Shown one piece after another: positions 49,078 through 59,001 of a stretch of 64,000 nucleotides of DNA. The stretch comes from Rhodobacter sp. NTK016B (GTDB taxonomy: Bacteria; Pseudomonadota; Alphaproteobacteria; Rhodobacterales; Rhodobacteraceae), in NCBI RefSeq assembly GCF_017303295.1, contig NZ_JAFKOK010000009.1, forward strand, positions 1 to 64,000, given 5' to 3'. The notes beneath the pieces are model-generated. The model was not told the DNA's origin. It made no database searches and saw nothing but the letters and a program-made list of their open reading frames with translations. How positions within the stretch are numbered: the stretch's first letter is position 1; every line of letters begins with the position of its first letter. The position numbers and the translations under genes are program-made.

Positions 49078-49728
49078 ATGCAGCGCCTGACCCTTGCCCT
49101 GACCGCCCTCCTGCCGATTTTCGCCGCCCAGACCGCAAGCGCCCAGCACCGCGCGGGCGTGTTCGACAGCTACCTGCTGGCACTCAGCTGGATCCCCGCC
49201 TATTGCGCCATGGATGGCGACGACCGCGACGACCCGCGCTGCGATGATGGCAGCGCGATCGGCTGGGCCGTGCACGGGCTCTGGCCACAATACGAAGACG
49301 GCGATTGGCCAGAATATTGCAACACCACCGAACGCCGCCCCTCGCGCCGCGAGACCGAGGCGCAGGCGGCTTTGTTCGGCACTTCGGGCTCGGCATGGCA
49401 TCAATGGAACAAACACGGCCGCTGCACCGGGCTGTCGGCCACGAATTACTATCGGCTGGTGCAGGAAGCCGTCGACCGGATCGCCCTGCCGGAAATCTTC
49501 GACGGTATAGACCGCGAATTCCGCATCGATCCCGATATCGTCGAAGCCGCCTTTATCGAGGCCAACCCGACCCTCACCCGCGACCAGATGATCACCACCT
49601 GCCCGCGCGGCGAGATCGTCGAACTGCGCCTGTGCCTGACCCGCGCGCTCGAACCCACCGATTGCGCCCCGGCGCTGACAAGCCGCGAATGCAACCGCGC
49701 CGCCACCACCCTGTTGCCGCTGCGCTGA
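49078..49728 (+). CDS. Secreted ribonuclease T2 family protein
   Basis: A 216-residue protein starting at ATG 49078. Residues 1-22 are a signal peptide ending ASA. The two RNase T2 active-site blocks are present: AVHGLWPQY (near residue 63) and WHQWNKHGRC (near 105), each with a catalytic His. Several Cys should form disulfides in the periplasm. It probably degrades extracellular or periplasmic RNA for nutrients. Confidence 0.92.
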   Translation: MQRLTLALTALLPIFAAQTASAQHRAGVFDSYLLALSWIPAYCAMDGDDRDDPRCDDGSAIGWAVHGLWPQYEDGDWPEYCNTTERRPSRRETEAQAALFGTSGSAWHQWNKHGRCTGLSATNYYRLVQEAVDRIALPEIFDGIDREFRIDPDIVEAAFIEANPTLTRDQMITTCPRGEIVELRLCLTRALEPTDCAPALTSRECNRAATTLLPLR

Positions 49729-49759
49729 CAAACCGCCGCGCGAGGCCGCATCTTTGATC

Positions 49760-49887
49760 CGAAAATATCCTCGGGGGGTGAGGCCGAAGGCCGAGGGGGG
49801 CAGACAGCCCCCCTTCTTATTGCCCCCGACGCGGTGCCCGCATCCTGCCGCCGGGGGCGCTGCCCCCGGACCCCCGGAGTATTTTCG
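49760..49887. repeat. GC-rich palindromic intergenic element, inverted pair (copies 2 and 3)
   Basis: CGAAAATATCCTCGGGGG at 49760-49777 faces CCCCCGGAGTATTTTCG at 49871-49887, framing two perfect hairpins (49795-49813 with stem GGGGGGC, and 49851-49869 with stem CCGGGGGC). The pair forms one long imperfect inverted repeat between convergent genes. It may act as a terminator or be a mobile palindromic unit. Related to the element at 44.97 kb. Confidence 0.65.
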
Positions 49888-49935
49888 ACAAAGTGAAAGG
49901 GGCGGGTACCGAAAGGGCGTGAGGGGGGCGCGACG

Positions 49936-51435
49936 TCAGCCGTCGTTTTCTGCGGGGGCGGAAAGGTCGGGTTCGACCAGCACGCCCTGCTCCCAGCGGC
50001 CGCTGGAAACCTGACCCGTGGCGTAAGTCAGTGTGCCCTGCCCGACGCGCTGGCCATCGACGAACGCGCCCTCATAGACATCGCCGGAGGGATAGGTGGC
50101 AATGCCCTGCCCCTCGATCCGGCCCGCGCGCCATTCGCCGGTATAGGTAAAGCCGTCGGCCATGGTGATCGTGCCCTGTCCCTCGCGCTCGCCGGCAACG
50201 AAACCGCCCTCGTAGCGGGTGGCGTCGGGATAGGTCATCACCCCCTGCCCTTCGCGCACGCCGTTAACGAAATCCCCCACGTAGATCCGGCCGTCGGGGT
50301 ATTGCATCCGGCCCTGCCCATGCGGCTGGCCGGCGCGGAAATTGCCCTCATAGATCAGGCCCTCGGCCAACCGTGCGCGGCCCTGCCCCTCGACGCGGCC
50401 CTGCCGCCACTGGCCGTTATAGCCGGTGCCGTCGGCATAGGTGATGATCCCCTCGCCATCGGGCACCCCGTCCGAGAAGCCGCCATCGTAGCGCGCGCCG
50501 TCGGGTGCGGTCATCACGCCCGCGCCGTTGATCCGGTCGCCCTGCCATTCGCCCGAATAGACATAGCCCGATGCGGTGGACAGCCGCCCGCGCCCTTCGC
50601 GCTGGTCGTTGACGAAATCGCCCTCATAGACCGAGCCGTCGGCCATGATCAGCCGCCCCACGCCCTGCAACATGCCCTGCGCGAAGGTGCCTTCGCGGCG
50701 GTCGCCATTGGGCAGGGTCAGCACGCCCGCGCCGTGGAGCATCCCCTCGGACCATTCGCCGGCATAGGTGGTGCCGTCGGGCCGGCTCAGCGTCCCTTCG
50801 CCGTGGCGCTGGTCGTTATGCATGGCGCCGGTATAGGTCGAGCCATCGGGATAGGTGATCGTGCCCTGCCCTTCGCGCAGGCCGTTCTGCCACTCGCCCT
50901 CGTAGGTCAGGCCGCCGGGCCGGGTCATCGTGCCGGTGCCGTCCGGCTGGCTGTCGTCAAAGCTGCCGGTATAGACCACGCCGGTCACGTAGCGCCGCGT
51001 GCCCTGCCCCATGATGCGCCCGGCATCCCAGTTGCCCTCGTAAGAAGAGCCATCGGCAAAGACCATCCGTCCCTGCCCGTGCGGGCGCCCGTCCTCGAAC
51101 GCACCGGTATAGACCGAGCCATTTGGATAGCGCGCGGTGCCGGTGCCGGTGATCTGGCCCTGCACCCATTCGCCGGAATATTCGAACCCGTTGGGCAGCC
51201 GATACGTGCCCTGCCCGTGCTGCAGCCCGTCGAGGAACGTCCCCTCATAGATGCCGCCATCGGCATATTGACGGGTGATCACCTCGCCCAGATCCGGCGT
51301 CGCGTCCTGCGCGGCGGCGGGGCCGATCAGCGCCGGGATGAACGGCGCAGTGACAGACGGAAGGATAGAGGGGGCGAATGACTGGGCGAGGATCAGCGAC
51401 AATCCGAGCAACAGGGAACTGGTCGGGCGTATCAT
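49936..51435 (-). CDS. Secreted MORN-repeat protein
   Basis: A 499-residue protein from ATG 51435 after GGAGA. Residues 1-42 include a signal peptide (SLLLGLSLILAQSFAPSI). The remainder is 19 consecutive 23-residue MORN units of the form Y-x-G-x-[FW]-x(3)-G-x(2)-G-x-G, the central Phe and Trp often alternating. The array builds a long beta sheet used for protein or lipid contacts and is likely periplasmic. No enzyme domain is attached. It is encoded beside a secreted protease but separated from it by a hairpin. Function unknown. Confidence 0.9.
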   Translation of the reverse strand: MIRPTSSLLLGLSLILAQSFAPSILPSVTAPFIPALIGPAAAQDATPDLGEVITRQYADGGIYEGTFLDGLQHGQGTYRLPNGFEYSGEWVQGQITGTGTARYPNGSVYTGAFEDGRPHGQGRMVFADGSSYEGNWDAGRIMGQGTRRYVTGVVYTGSFDDSQPDGTGTMTRPGGLTYEGEWQNGLREGQGTITYPDGSTYTGAMHNDQRHGEGTLSRPDGTTYAGEWSEGMLHGAGVLTLPNGDRREGTFAQGMLQGVGRLIMADGSVYEGDFVNDQREGRGRLSTASGYVYSGEWQGDRINGAGVMTAPDGARYDGGFSDGVPDGEGIITYADGTGYNGQWRQGRVEGQGRARLAEGLIYEGNFRAGQPHGQGRMQYPDGRIYVGDFVNGVREGQGVMTYPDATRYEGGFVAGEREGQGTITMADGFTYTGEWRAGRIEGQGIATYPSGDVYEGAFVDGQRVGQGTLTYATGQVSSGRWEQGVLVEPDLSAPAENDG

Positions 51436-51514
51436 GGGTCTCCTGGCCGTCTCGTGACCGCATCTTGGTAAAGCTGCCGCCAACCTAGAATAGACGGGCG
51501 CTGCAAGACAAGAC

Positions 51515-51538
51515 GCGAGCGCATTCCCATGCGCTCGC
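51515..51538 (-). terminator. Hairpin after the protease gene
   Basis: A perfect ten-pair stem (51515-51524 with 51529-51538, four-base loop) lies 35 bases beyond the protease stop. The minus-strand tail is only moderately T-rich (TCTTGTCTTG), so termination is likely but not certain. Confidence 0.6.
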
Positions 51539-51572
51539 GCCTCGCTTCGTGATCGGTTTTCAGCCGATGTCG

Positions 51573-53147
51573 TCAGCGCAGCGCGCCGTCGACAATCCGC
51601 CAGGAATAGCGGCCCCGAACGCCGGTATTCGAGTTCTCGGCCAAAGCCCGCGGGCCACCGTCGAGGAAGCTGCCGGGCACCGCCGAACCGGTCAGCTCGA
51701 ACGCCGAGCCACTGACGCCGGGCACGAGGCTGAAGCCCGCGCGCGCGCTGCTGCCGCCAAGGCCGCCCTGTCCGCCCGACGCGTCGCCGGTCTCCCATTC
51801 GATATGGTCGTAGTTGAACTCAATGGTGAAATCGCCGCTGTTCCAGCCATTCTCGATCAGCACCACCTGAAAGGTGTTCACTCGGTCGGCATGGCGCGAA
51901 TAATACCCGACATCTTGCCAGATCGCCGAGAAGACCCGGCTTCCGCCGTGCCAGCCGCTTCCGTAATAGACGATGCGGCTGTCGGAATCGCGGGTATCCA
52001 CATCGGCGAAGAACGGCGCGATCACCGGCAGCGACAGGTTGGCGAGCAGCGTGTTCGGCGTGAAGGTCGACATGCTGCTGCCGAAGGTCAGGTTGCCGTT
52101 ATTGTTGACGAAAAGCTGCCAGTAGGTCCGGTCGCCCACCTGAACGGGGAAGCCGATCGGCACCGGACCCGCGGCGGAATCATCATTATGCGGCACGCCG
52201 AAACAATCGAAGCCATAGGGCCGGCGGAAGGTCCACGGCAGGTGCGTGTCGATGCAGGCGGCTCGGTCGGCCACTACCTGATCGATCCAGGCGCGATACG
52301 ATGCCACGCGGGTATAGACGCCGGGCAGGCGCGGGCGGGCGCAGCCATAGCCCCAGCTCGTCACGCCGACCTGAACCCAGCCATTGGGCGTCCAGGAGAC
52401 CAGCGGACCACCGGAATCGCCCTGACAGCTGTCGCGTCCGCCATTCCAGTAGCCCGCACAGAGCATCGAATAGGGGATCGTCTCGTCCGCATAATTGTTC
52501 TGGCACTGGCGCGGCCAGATGACCGGCACTTGCACCTGCTGCAGACGGTCGGGGCTATCGCCGCCCTCAGACAGCGCGCCCCAGCCGATCGCCCAGACAT
52601 TGCGGCCCGGCGCGGCATAAGTGCGGTTGGCCGCCCAGTCGGCCGGTGTCACGGTCGGGCCCCAGACGGGTTCGGCCAGACGCAGCAGCGCGATGTCGTT
52701 CTCGTGGGTGTTGTCGTTATAGTCCGGATGGGGGACCATCCCCGCAACCGCGACGCGACGACCGCCGCTCGACAGCGTGGGTGTGCCCACGAGGATCTCG
52801 ATCTGCGAAGCGACCAGCCCGGGAAGGCAATGCGCGGCGGTCAACACCCAGCGCCGGTCAATCAGGCTGCCGCCGCAGAATTGCTGCCCGGTCGGCTCAT
52901 AGGTCAGTGCGACCATCCAGCGGAAATTGTTGCGATAGCGCCAGTCCCAGACGGGCGAACCGCCGACGATATCGGGCGCCATCGACGGCTGCTCCCGGTC
53001 CTGCGCGACCTGTTCGGCATAGTTCAGGTCTTCGGGCTTGGGCGCGTCAGCCTGCGCGGAGGCGCCCCAAAGGCCGAAGCCGCACGCCAGCGCGAGGGCC
53101 AGCGCCCGGGGGGCCAAATACGTTTTGGATAATGAATTGAGGCTCAT
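51573..53147 (-). CDS. Secreted trypsin-like protease with NIDO-like C-terminal domain
   Basis: A 524-residue protein from ATG 53147. Residues 1-34 are a signal peptide. Residues about 60-290 form an S1 protease: His in VLTAAHC, Asp in DIALLRL, Ser in GDSGGPLVSW, and several Cys for disulfides. From about 310 a second domain reads YWQLFVNNNGNLTFG, LPVIAPFFADVDTRD, TFQVVLIENG and FTIEFNYDHIEWETGDASGG, a nidogen-type (NIDO) pattern. The exported product may bind and cut extracellular proteins. The fusion is uncommon in bacteria. Confidence 0.85.
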   Translation of the reverse strand: MSLNSLSKTYLAPRALALALACGFGLWGASAQADAPKPEDLNYAEQVAQDREQPSMAPDIVGGSPVWDWRYRNNFRWMVALTYEPTGQQFCGGSLIDRRWVLTAAHCLPGLVASQIEILVGTPTLSSGGRRVAVAGMVPHPDYNDNTHENDIALLRLAEPVWGPTVTPADWAANRTYAAPGRNVWAIGWGALSEGGDSPDRLQQVQVPVIWPRQCQNNYADETIPYSMLCAGYWNGGRDSCQGDSGGPLVSWTPNGWVQVGVTSWGYGCARPRLPGVYTRVASYRAWIDQVVADRAACIDTHLPWTFRRPYGFDCFGVPHNDDSAAGPVPIGFPVQVGDRTYWQLFVNNNGNLTFGSSMSTFTPNTLLANLSLPVIAPFFADVDTRDSDSRIVYYGSGWHGGSRVFSAIWQDVGYYSRHADRVNTFQVVLIENGWNSGDFTIEFNYDHIEWETGDASGGQGGLGGSSARAGFSLVPGVSGSAFELTGSAVPGSFLDGGPRALAENSNTGVRGRYSWRIVDGALR

Positions 53148-53277
53148 TTGCACACCTAACATGTCTGAAGACAACAGGACCAAGGTGAAACCACATAGCC
53201 GCTCTTCCGGCGATTGTGTCAAACAAAATCCCGGCACCACAGGGCGAAAGGCCCTTGTTTTGAAGGCTACGGGCGGG

Positions 53278-53694
53278 TCAGGTCCCCGTCTGGTCCGGGT
53301 GTAGCAAGGCCTCGATCACCACGAAGGCCTGCGCCCAGGGGTGATCGTCGGTCAGCGACACATGCACCACGGAGTAATGCCCGTCGGGCGTCATGGCAGC
53401 CAGCCGCTCGGCGGCCCAGCCGGTCAGCACCATCGTCGGCTGCCCGCCGCGCCGGTTCACGACCGCCATGTCCTTCCACGAAATCCCCATCGCCAGCCCG
53501 GTGCCCAGCGCCTTCGAACAGGCCTCTTTCGCCGCCCAGCGTTTGGCCAGCGTGCCCGCCTCGTCCTTGCGGCGTGCGGCCTTGGCGAGCTCGGTCTCGG
53601 TGAAGACCCGGTTGCGGAACCGGTCGCCGAACCGCGCGAGCGTGCCCTCGATGCGGTCGATATTGGCCAGATCGGTGCCGACGCCCAGAATCAC
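53278..53694 (-). CDS. acpS: Holo-(acyl-carrier-protein) synthase
   Basis: A 138-residue phosphopantetheinyl transferase starting with GTG 53694. The signatures are [16 protein letters not shown] (Asp for Mg2+), [12 protein letters not shown] and [17 protein letters not shown], then [16 protein letters not shown]. It loads the 4'-phosphopantetheine arm onto acyl carrier protein for fatty-acid synthesis. It is the last gene of the rpoZ-to-acpS operon in this window. The usual lepB-rnc-era neighbours are absent. Confidence 0.95.
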   Translation of the reverse strand: MILGVGTDLANIDRIEGTLARFGDRFRNRVFTETELAKAARRKDEAGTLAKRWAAKEACSKALGTGLAMGISWKDMAVVNRRGGQPTMVLTGWAAERLAAMTPDGHYSVVHVSLTDDHPWAQAFVVIEALLHPDQTGT

Positions 53695-53698
53695 GGGA

Positions 53699-54157
53699 TC
53701 ACTCGACCGAAACCGTGCCGGTCGCTTGGTTGATGCGTACCCGCACCGCCCCCGGAAGTCCCGGCTCACCGCGTTCGACGCCATCGTGCCAGTAGCGCAC
53801 CGGCACCGTCAGCAGCAGGCCCTTGGCCGGGTCATAGCTGGCGGTGACGCCGGGCACGTCGACATCGTAAAAGCCGGTGTTGCGATCCGCCGAGAGCAAC
53901 GAGCACATGCGGAAGACCGGCTCTTGCGAGCCGTCGCCCGAAGGATGCAGGATCATCAGATGCGCGGCGCAGCAGGCCGGTTCGCTGGTATCGGACCACG
54001 CGATGCGGATCGCGCCATTGGCGAAGGTGCGCGACGTCTGCTCCCACGGTTCGACGATCGTCGCCGCAGTGCCCGCCCAATCGCATTCGGCGACGATCTG
54101 CGCGGTGGCGCTCAGGGGCAGGGCCACCAGCCCGGCGGCGAGAAGAACGGATTTCAT
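53699..54157 (-). CDS. Hypothetical secreted protein
   Basis: A 152-residue protein with a signal peptide ([16 protein letters not shown], cut near residue 19). The mature part has several Cys (CDWAG, ACCAAH, MCSLL) and beta-type segments ([14 protein letters not shown]). It is probably a disulfide-stabilised periplasmic protein. The gene lies 4 bases ahead of acpS in the same operon. Family unknown. Confidence 0.75.
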   Translation of the reverse strand: MKSVLLAAGLVALPLSATAQIVAECDWAGTAATIVEPWEQTSRTFANGAIRIAWSDTSEPACCAAHLMILHPSGDGSQEPVFRMCSLLSADRNTGFYDVDVPGVTASYDPAKGLLLTVPVRYWHDGVERGEPGLPGAVRVRINQATGTVSVE

Positions 54158-54236
54158 GGCAATCTCCCTCGGATGACGCGGGTCCCAGTTTCGACCACCC
54201 GCGCGGTTCCGCCAAGCCCCGCTTGCGCAAGTGTGA

Positions 54237-54860
54237 TCACGTCAGCCGCGCGGTCAGGATCTTCAGCGCCGCGAAACCGAACAGCGCCGCGAAAACCGCG
54301 TCGAACCCCCGTTTCGCCCGCAGATACGCGCGCGAGACGGGACCGGCGGAAAAGGCCAGCGCCATCAGCGTGAAGCTGACAACCGAAACCGCCAGACAGG
54401 ACAGCCCGACCTCCCACAGAACTGCGGCAGAGGCGCCCGACGGAACGGCAACGGCAAAGACCGCGCCCCAGAACAGCACCGCCTTGGGGTTGGTCAGGTG
54501 AATGAGCGCGCCCTTGACCCATGACCGGCGCAGCGAGCCTTCGACCACCCGCGCCTGCGCGGCACCGCCGCCCTGCCATGCCGAACGCGCCGATTTCCAC
54601 GCAAGCCACGCCAGATACCCGGCCCCCGCATAGCGCAGAACCTCGACCAGCCACGCATGGGCGAGCATCGCAGCCCCCAGCCCGGCCCCGGCGACCAGCC
54701 CCCAGACCGCCGATCCCGACGCCACGCCCCAGGCCAGCGCCAACCCGTGCGCGCGCCCGCGCTCCATCGCCGTGCCGCTGATCGCCAGCGTCGCAGGCCC
54801 GGGCGAGGAAATAGCAATCACCCAGGCCACGAGGATCGGCAACAGGTCGGATATCGGCAT
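54237..54860 (-). CDS. LysE/RhtB-family amino-acid exporter
   Basis: A 207-residue inner-membrane protein with about six helices. The family signature PGPATLAISGTAMERGRAHG (near residue 20) and LIHLTNPKAVLFWGAVFA (near 118) are plain. It exports amino acids or similar compounds. It is 26 bases downstream of pdxJ, in the same operon direction. Confidence 0.9.
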   Translation of the reverse strand: MPISDLLPILVAWVIAISSPGPATLAISGTAMERGRAHGLALAWGVASGSAVWGLVAGAGLGAAMLAHAWLVEVLRYAGAGYLAWLAWKSARSAWQGGGAAQARVVEGSLRRSWVKGALIHLTNPKAVLFWGAVFAVAVPSGASAAVLWEVGLSCLAVSVVSFTLMALAFSAGPVSRAYLRAKRGFDAVFAALFGFAALKILTARLT

Positions 54861-54886
54861 GGCAGGCCTTTCGGGGAAAAGCGGGC

Positions 54887-55642
54887 TCAGCCCCGCGCGG
54901 CGTCCATCAGGCGGCGCATTTCGCGGATCGCCGGATCAAGGCCCAGAAACACCGCTTCGGAGATCAGAAAATGGCCGATATTCAGCTCGCGGATCTCGGG
55001 CGTCGCGGCGAAGGGCGAGACGGTGGCATAGCTCAGCCCGTGGCCTGCATGAACCTCAAGACCCGCTTCATGCGCGCGACGGGCGCCTGCCAGCAGTTCC
55101 GCCAGTTCCAGCGCCGCCTCTTCCGCCGCCCCTTCGGCCACCAGATCGCAATAGCGCCCGGTATGCAGTTCGATCACCGGGGCGCGCACGCGGAGAGCCG
55201 CCTCGATCTGGCGCGCATCGTGGCCGATGAACAGCGACACGCGGCATCCGGCCTCGGACAGGGCCGCGATGAAATCCGCCAGCCGGTTCATGTCGGACGC
55301 GACATCCAGCCCGCCCTCGGTCGTGCGCTCTTCGCGCTTTTCGGGCACCAGACAGACGGCATGCGGCTTGTGGCGCAGCGCGATGGCCTGCATTTCGGCG
55401 GTCGCCGCCATCTCGAAATTCAGGGGCACCTCAAGCGCTTCCATCAGCGCCTCGATATCGGCATCGCGGATATGACGCCGGTCCTCGCGCAGATGCGCGG
55501 TGATGCCGTCGCAGCCGGCTTCCTGCGCAATTCTGGCAGCGCGCAACGGGTCGGGATAGGCGCCGCCGCGCGCGTTGCGCAGCGTGGCGACGTGGTCGAT
55601 ATTCACCCCGAGGCGCTGACGAGGGAACTGCGTGGCGGTCAT
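54887..55642 (-). CDS. pdxJ: Pyridoxine 5'-phosphate synthase
   Basis: A 251-residue enzyme that makes pyridoxine 5'-phosphate from deoxyxylulose 5-phosphate and aminoacetone phosphate. Motifs are [33 protein letters not shown] and [12 protein letters not shown], all with catalytic His/Glu/Arg. The TIM-barrel length is normal. The ATG overlaps the DUF2062 gene stop (ATGA). Confidence 0.96.
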   Translation of the reverse strand: MTATQFPRQRLGVNIDHVATLRNARGGAYPDPLRAARIAQEAGCDGITAHLREDRRHIRDADIEALMEALEVPLNFEMAATAEMQAIALRHKPHAVCLVPEKREERTTEGGLDVASDMNRLADFIAALSEAGCRVSLFIGHDARQIEAALRVRAPVIELHTGRYCDLVAEGAAEEAALELAELLAGARRAHEAGLEVHAGHGLSYATVSPFAATPEIRELNIGHFLISEAVFLGLDPAIREMRRLMDAARG

Positions 55643-56292
55643 GACGTCTCTCCGGTCTCTTGCGTGCGCTGACGCTGGCGTTCGCGCGCGGCCTTGAACC
55701 GCGCCTCCAGCCGCTTCTGGCGGCTGCGCTGATAGGCCTGCACCAGCGGCAGATGCACGAAATACGCCGCCACCGCAAAGGGCAAGCCCAGAAGCAGCCC
55801 ACCGATGAAATAGGGCAAATAGACGTTGGAATAGAACCCCGCCAGACGCCCCCAATGCGCGGGCTCCCCCGTCACCACGGTCAGCAGGTTATGCGTAAGC
55901 TCGCCGCCCGCGCGCCCCACGGCGGCCATCACGCCGCCCACCGACATCTGCACGTCGCGCCCCAGCAGCCAGCCGCCCAGTTCCATTCCCCCCGCCGCCA
56001 TCAGCGGAAAGGTGATCGGATTGCCATAGAACGTGCCCAGCAACGCGGCCAGCACGTTGCCCCGGATTGCCCAGGCGACCAGAGCGGCGGACAGGAAATG
56101 CAGCCCGAAGATCGGCAGGAACGACACGAACAGCCCCGCCGAGATCCCCAGTGCGATCCGTTCGGGCGAGTCGGGCAGCCGGCGCATCCGATGCAGCACA
56201 TAGGTTGCCGCCCGGCGCCACCCGCCGCGCGGCCAGAAGAACTCGCCAATCGCGGTCAGCAAAGGTCTGGGATTTCGACGCTTGAAGATCAC
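55639..56292 (-). CDS. DUF2062 membrane protein
   Basis: A 217-residue inner-membrane protein. The DUF2062 pattern is present: [20 protein letters not shown] near residue 43, then [15 protein letters not shown] near 85. A basic, disordered C-terminus ([18 protein letters not shown]) follows. Cellular role unknown. It is translationally coupled to pdxJ. Confidence 0.88.
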   Translation of the reverse strand: MIFKRRNPRPLLTAIGEFFWPRGGWRRAATYVLHRMRRLPDSPERIALGISAGLFVSFLPIFGLHFLSAALVAWAIRGNVLAALLGTFYGNPITFPLMAAGGMELGGWLLGRDVQMSVGGVMAAVGRAGGELTHNLLTVVTGEPAHWGRLAGFYSNVYLPYFIGGLLLGLPFAVAAYFVHLPLVQAYQRSRQKRLEARFKAARERQRQRTQETGETS

Positions 56293-56365
56293 GCGCGGCC
56301 GTCCTGTTCAGGGGTGGCGGTGTCGGATGGCGAAGATCGCCGCTGAGGATAGTTCGAAAGGATGG

Positions 56366-58519
56366 TCAGGGTTTTCGGGTCGGGTCGCGGTCTCGGTTCA
56401 CCTGCGCGATATCGGTTTCTGCCGACAGGATCGTCAGGATACGGTGAAGATGCGCGGCATCCGATACCTCGATCTCGACGAAAATACGGAAATAATCGGG
56501 CTTCCGGTCGAGAAAATGCAGGTCCGAGATATTCGCCTTCTGCTCGCCGACAAGGCTGCAGACCCGGCCCAGCACGCCTGCGCTGTTGGTAATCGTCAGC
56601 GTCAGCGAGACATTGTGCACCGCCGCGTGCTTGCCCTCGTGCCAGTGCAGATCGACCCAGCGCTCGGGCTGTTCCTCAAGCGTCGCAAGCACTTCGCAAT
56701 CGATGGCATGGGCAACGATGCCCTTGCCGCGATAGGTAATCCCGACGATCCGCTCGCCCGGCACCGGCTGGCAGCAATTGGCGCGGCGGAACGGAATATC
56801 GGGATCAAGGCCCACCACCGGACGGCTGGCATCGACATCGGCCTGCCCCATCGAGGCGATCTCGGGATAAAGCTGCTCGACCACGGCGCGGGCGCTGATC
56901 TCGGCCGCGCCGATCTTCGCCAACAGCTCGGTCGGCCCCTTGATCGCCATCGAACGCGCGGCGGTATCGAGCGCCTTGTCCGTGACCTTGCGCCCCACCC
57001 GGTCGAAGGCCACGCGGCTCAGCTCGCGTCCCAGCCGCACGAAGCGCTCGCGATCCTCTTCGCGCAGGCTCCGGCGGATCGCGGCTTTAGCGCGCCCGGT
57101 ATGGACCAGCTCGATCCAGCTGGTCTGCGGGCGCTGACCGTCGGCGGTGATGATCTCGACCTGCTGGCCGTTTCTGAGCCGCGTCCACAGCGGCACCCGC
57201 ATCCCGTCGACCTTGGCCGAGACCGTGGCATTGCCGATCCGCGTATGGATCGCATAGGCGAAATCGAGCGGCGTCGCCCCTTTCGGCAGCTGCACCACGT
57301 CACCCTTGGGCGTGAAGCAGAACACCTGATCGGCGTACATTTCCAGCTTCACATGTTCGAGGAACTCGTCGTGATCCTCGTCGCGATCCAGCCGCGAGGT
57401 CAGGCTTTCGATCCATTTCGCCGGGTCGATGGCAAACGGGTTCACCGAGCGCGCGCCGTCCTTGTAGGCCCAGTGCGCGGCGACCCCGGCCTCGGCGACC
57501 TCGTGCATCTCGCGGGTGCGGATCTGCACCTCGACCCGCTTGCCGTCACGCCCCGACACCGTCGTGTGGATCGAGCGGTAGCCGTTAGATTTCGGCTGGC
57601 TGACGTAATCCTTGAACCGGCCCGGCACCGCACGCCAGCGCTGATGGATCAGGCCCAGCGCCTCGTAGCATTCCTGCACATGATCGACGATGATGCGGAA
57701 CCCGTAGATGTCGGACAGGCGGCTGAATTCCAGCTCTTTGTCCTGCATCTTGCGCCAGACCGAATAGGGCTTTTTCGCGCGGCCATAGACGGTGCCGTCG
57801 AGCCCGGCTTTTTCCAGCTCGAAGCGGATATCGGCGGTGATCCGCGCGATCACGTCGCCCGATTCGCGCTGCAGCGTGATGAAGCGGCGCAGGATGGCGT
57901 TGCGGCGCTCGGGGTCGAGCACGCGGAACGCCAGATCCTCGAGCTCTTCGCGCATCCACTGCATACCCATCCGGCCCGCGAGCGGCGCGTAGATCTCCAT
58001 CGTCTCGCGCGCCTTCTGGGCCTGTTTCTCGGGCCGCATCGAGCGGATCGTGCGCATGTTGTGCAAACGGTCGGCCAGCTTGACCAGAATGACGCGCAGG
58101 TCGCGCGACATCGCCATCAACAGTTTGCGAAAATTCTCGGCCTGCTTGGCCTCGGGCGAGGGACGCCCGGTCGCACCCACGGGCTCGACGGCATTCAACT
58201 GAAGATTGGTCAGCTTGGTGACGCCATCGACCAGCTCGGCCACCTCGTGGCCGAACATCTGCTCGACCTCGCTATAGGTCGAGCGCGTATCTTCGATCGT
58301 GTCGTGAAGCAGGGCGGTGACGATGGTCGCATCGTCCAGCCGCATCTCGGTCAGGATTGACGCAACCGCCACCGGATGTGTGAAATACCGCTCGCCGGAA
58401 TGCCGCATCTGCCCGGCATGCATCGATTCGCCGTAATCCCATGCACGGCGAATCAGCGCTTCATCACAAGTCGGGTTATAGTTGCGGATCAGAGCAACGA
58501 GATCATCGGGCGTGATCAC
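56366..58519 (-). CDS. relA: Bifunctional (p)ppGpp synthetase/hydrolase
   Basis: A 717-residue RSH protein controlling the stringent response. The N-terminal hydrolase has FTHPVAVASILTEM and the HD pair at 72-73 (LLHDTIEDT). The synthetase has KKPYSVWRKMQDK, SDIYGFRIIV and QPKSNGYRSIHTTV. A TGS domain (FTPKGDVVQLPKGATPLDFA) and a C-terminal ACT domain (AGVLGRVCSLVGEQKANISD) complete it. As in other alphaproteobacteria it is probably the only long RSH. Directly downstream of rpoZ. Confidence 0.96.
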   Translation of the reverse strand: MITPDDLVALIRNYNPTCDEALIRRAWDYGESMHAGQMRHSGERYFTHPVAVASILTEMRLDDATIVTALLHDTIEDTRSTYSEVEQMFGHEVAELVDGVTKLTNLQLNAVEPVGATGRPSPEAKQAENFRKLLMAMSRDLRVILVKLADRLHNMRTIRSMRPEKQAQKARETMEIYAPLAGRMGMQWMREELEDLAFRVLDPERRNAILRRFITLQRESGDVIARITADIRFELEKAGLDGTVYGRAKKPYSVWRKMQDKELEFSRLSDIYGFRIIVDHVQECYEALGLIHQRWRAVPGRFKDYVSQPKSNGYRSIHTTVSGRDGKRVEVQIRTREMHEVAEAGVAAHWAYKDGARSVNPFAIDPAKWIESLTSRLDRDEDHDEFLEHVKLEMYADQVFCFTPKGDVVQLPKGATPLDFAYAIHTRIGNATVSAKVDGMRVPLWTRLRNGQQVEIITADGQRPQTSWIELVHTGRAKAAIRRSLREEDRERFVRLGRELSRVAFDRVGRKVTDKALDTAARSMAIKGPTELLAKIGAAEISARAVVEQLYPEIASMGQADVDASRPVVGLDPDIPFRRANCCQPVPGERIVGITYRGKGIVAHAIDCEVLATLEEQPERWVDLHWHEGKHAAVHNVSLTLTITNSAGVLGRVCSLVGEQKANISDLHFLDRKPDYFRIFVEIEVSDAAHLHRILTILSAETDIAQVNRDRDPTRKP

Positions 58520-58542
58520 AGCTCGGGCCCGCCCGTTTCAGT

Positions 58543-58899
58543 TCAGTCGTTATCGATCTGGGCAGCGACGAGCTGGCGCAGCATCTGCTCTTCGGTCAGA
58601 TCGTCCAGCTGCGGACGGTCCGGCTGCGAGCCCATGCGCATCGCCATGTCGTCTTCTTCCGGCATGTCGACCTCGTTCTGGGTGCGCATGCTTTCGATCA
58701 GACGCTCACGCAGCGCGTCGGCGCCCTGAGTCTCGTCCGCGACTTCGCGCAGGGCGACAACCGGGTCCTTGTCATTGTCCCGATCGACGGTCAGCGCCGA
58801 TCCGGCGCCGATTTCGCGGGCGCGATGGGCAGCCAGGATCACCAGCTCGAACCGGTTCGGTACCTTGTCAACGCAATCTTCGACCGTCACGCGGGCCAT
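58543..58899 (-). CDS. rpoZ: RNA polymerase omega subunit
   Basis: A 118-residue protein from ATG 58899 after [24 protein letters not shown] and [12 protein letters not shown] are the omega core, which helps fold and hold the beta-prime subunit. An acidic C-terminal extension ([13 protein letters not shown]) is common in alphaproteobacteria. It heads the operon with relA. Confidence 0.95.
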   Translation of the reverse strand: MARVTVEDCVDKVPNRFELVILAAHRAREIGAGSALTVDRDNDKDPVVALREVADETQGADALRERLIESMRTQNEVDMPEEDDMAMRMGSQPDRPQLDDLTEEQMLRQLVAAQIDND

Positions 58900-59001
58900 G
58901 GAGCACTCCATCTACGACAAAGGGGAGGATCAGCCCCCGGCATGTAACCGCATTTGCCTGCCTTGACAAGCGCAGCGCAACCCCAATCGGCCGCAATCGG
59001 G

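Noticed and set aside
49760-49887. CRISPR-like repeats
   Set aside because: The elements are inverted palindromes without regular spacers or cas genes; no CRISPR array is present in the window.
56282-58360. 692-residue plus-strand frame opposite relA
   Set aside because: Antisense shadow of the (p)ppGpp synthetase gene.
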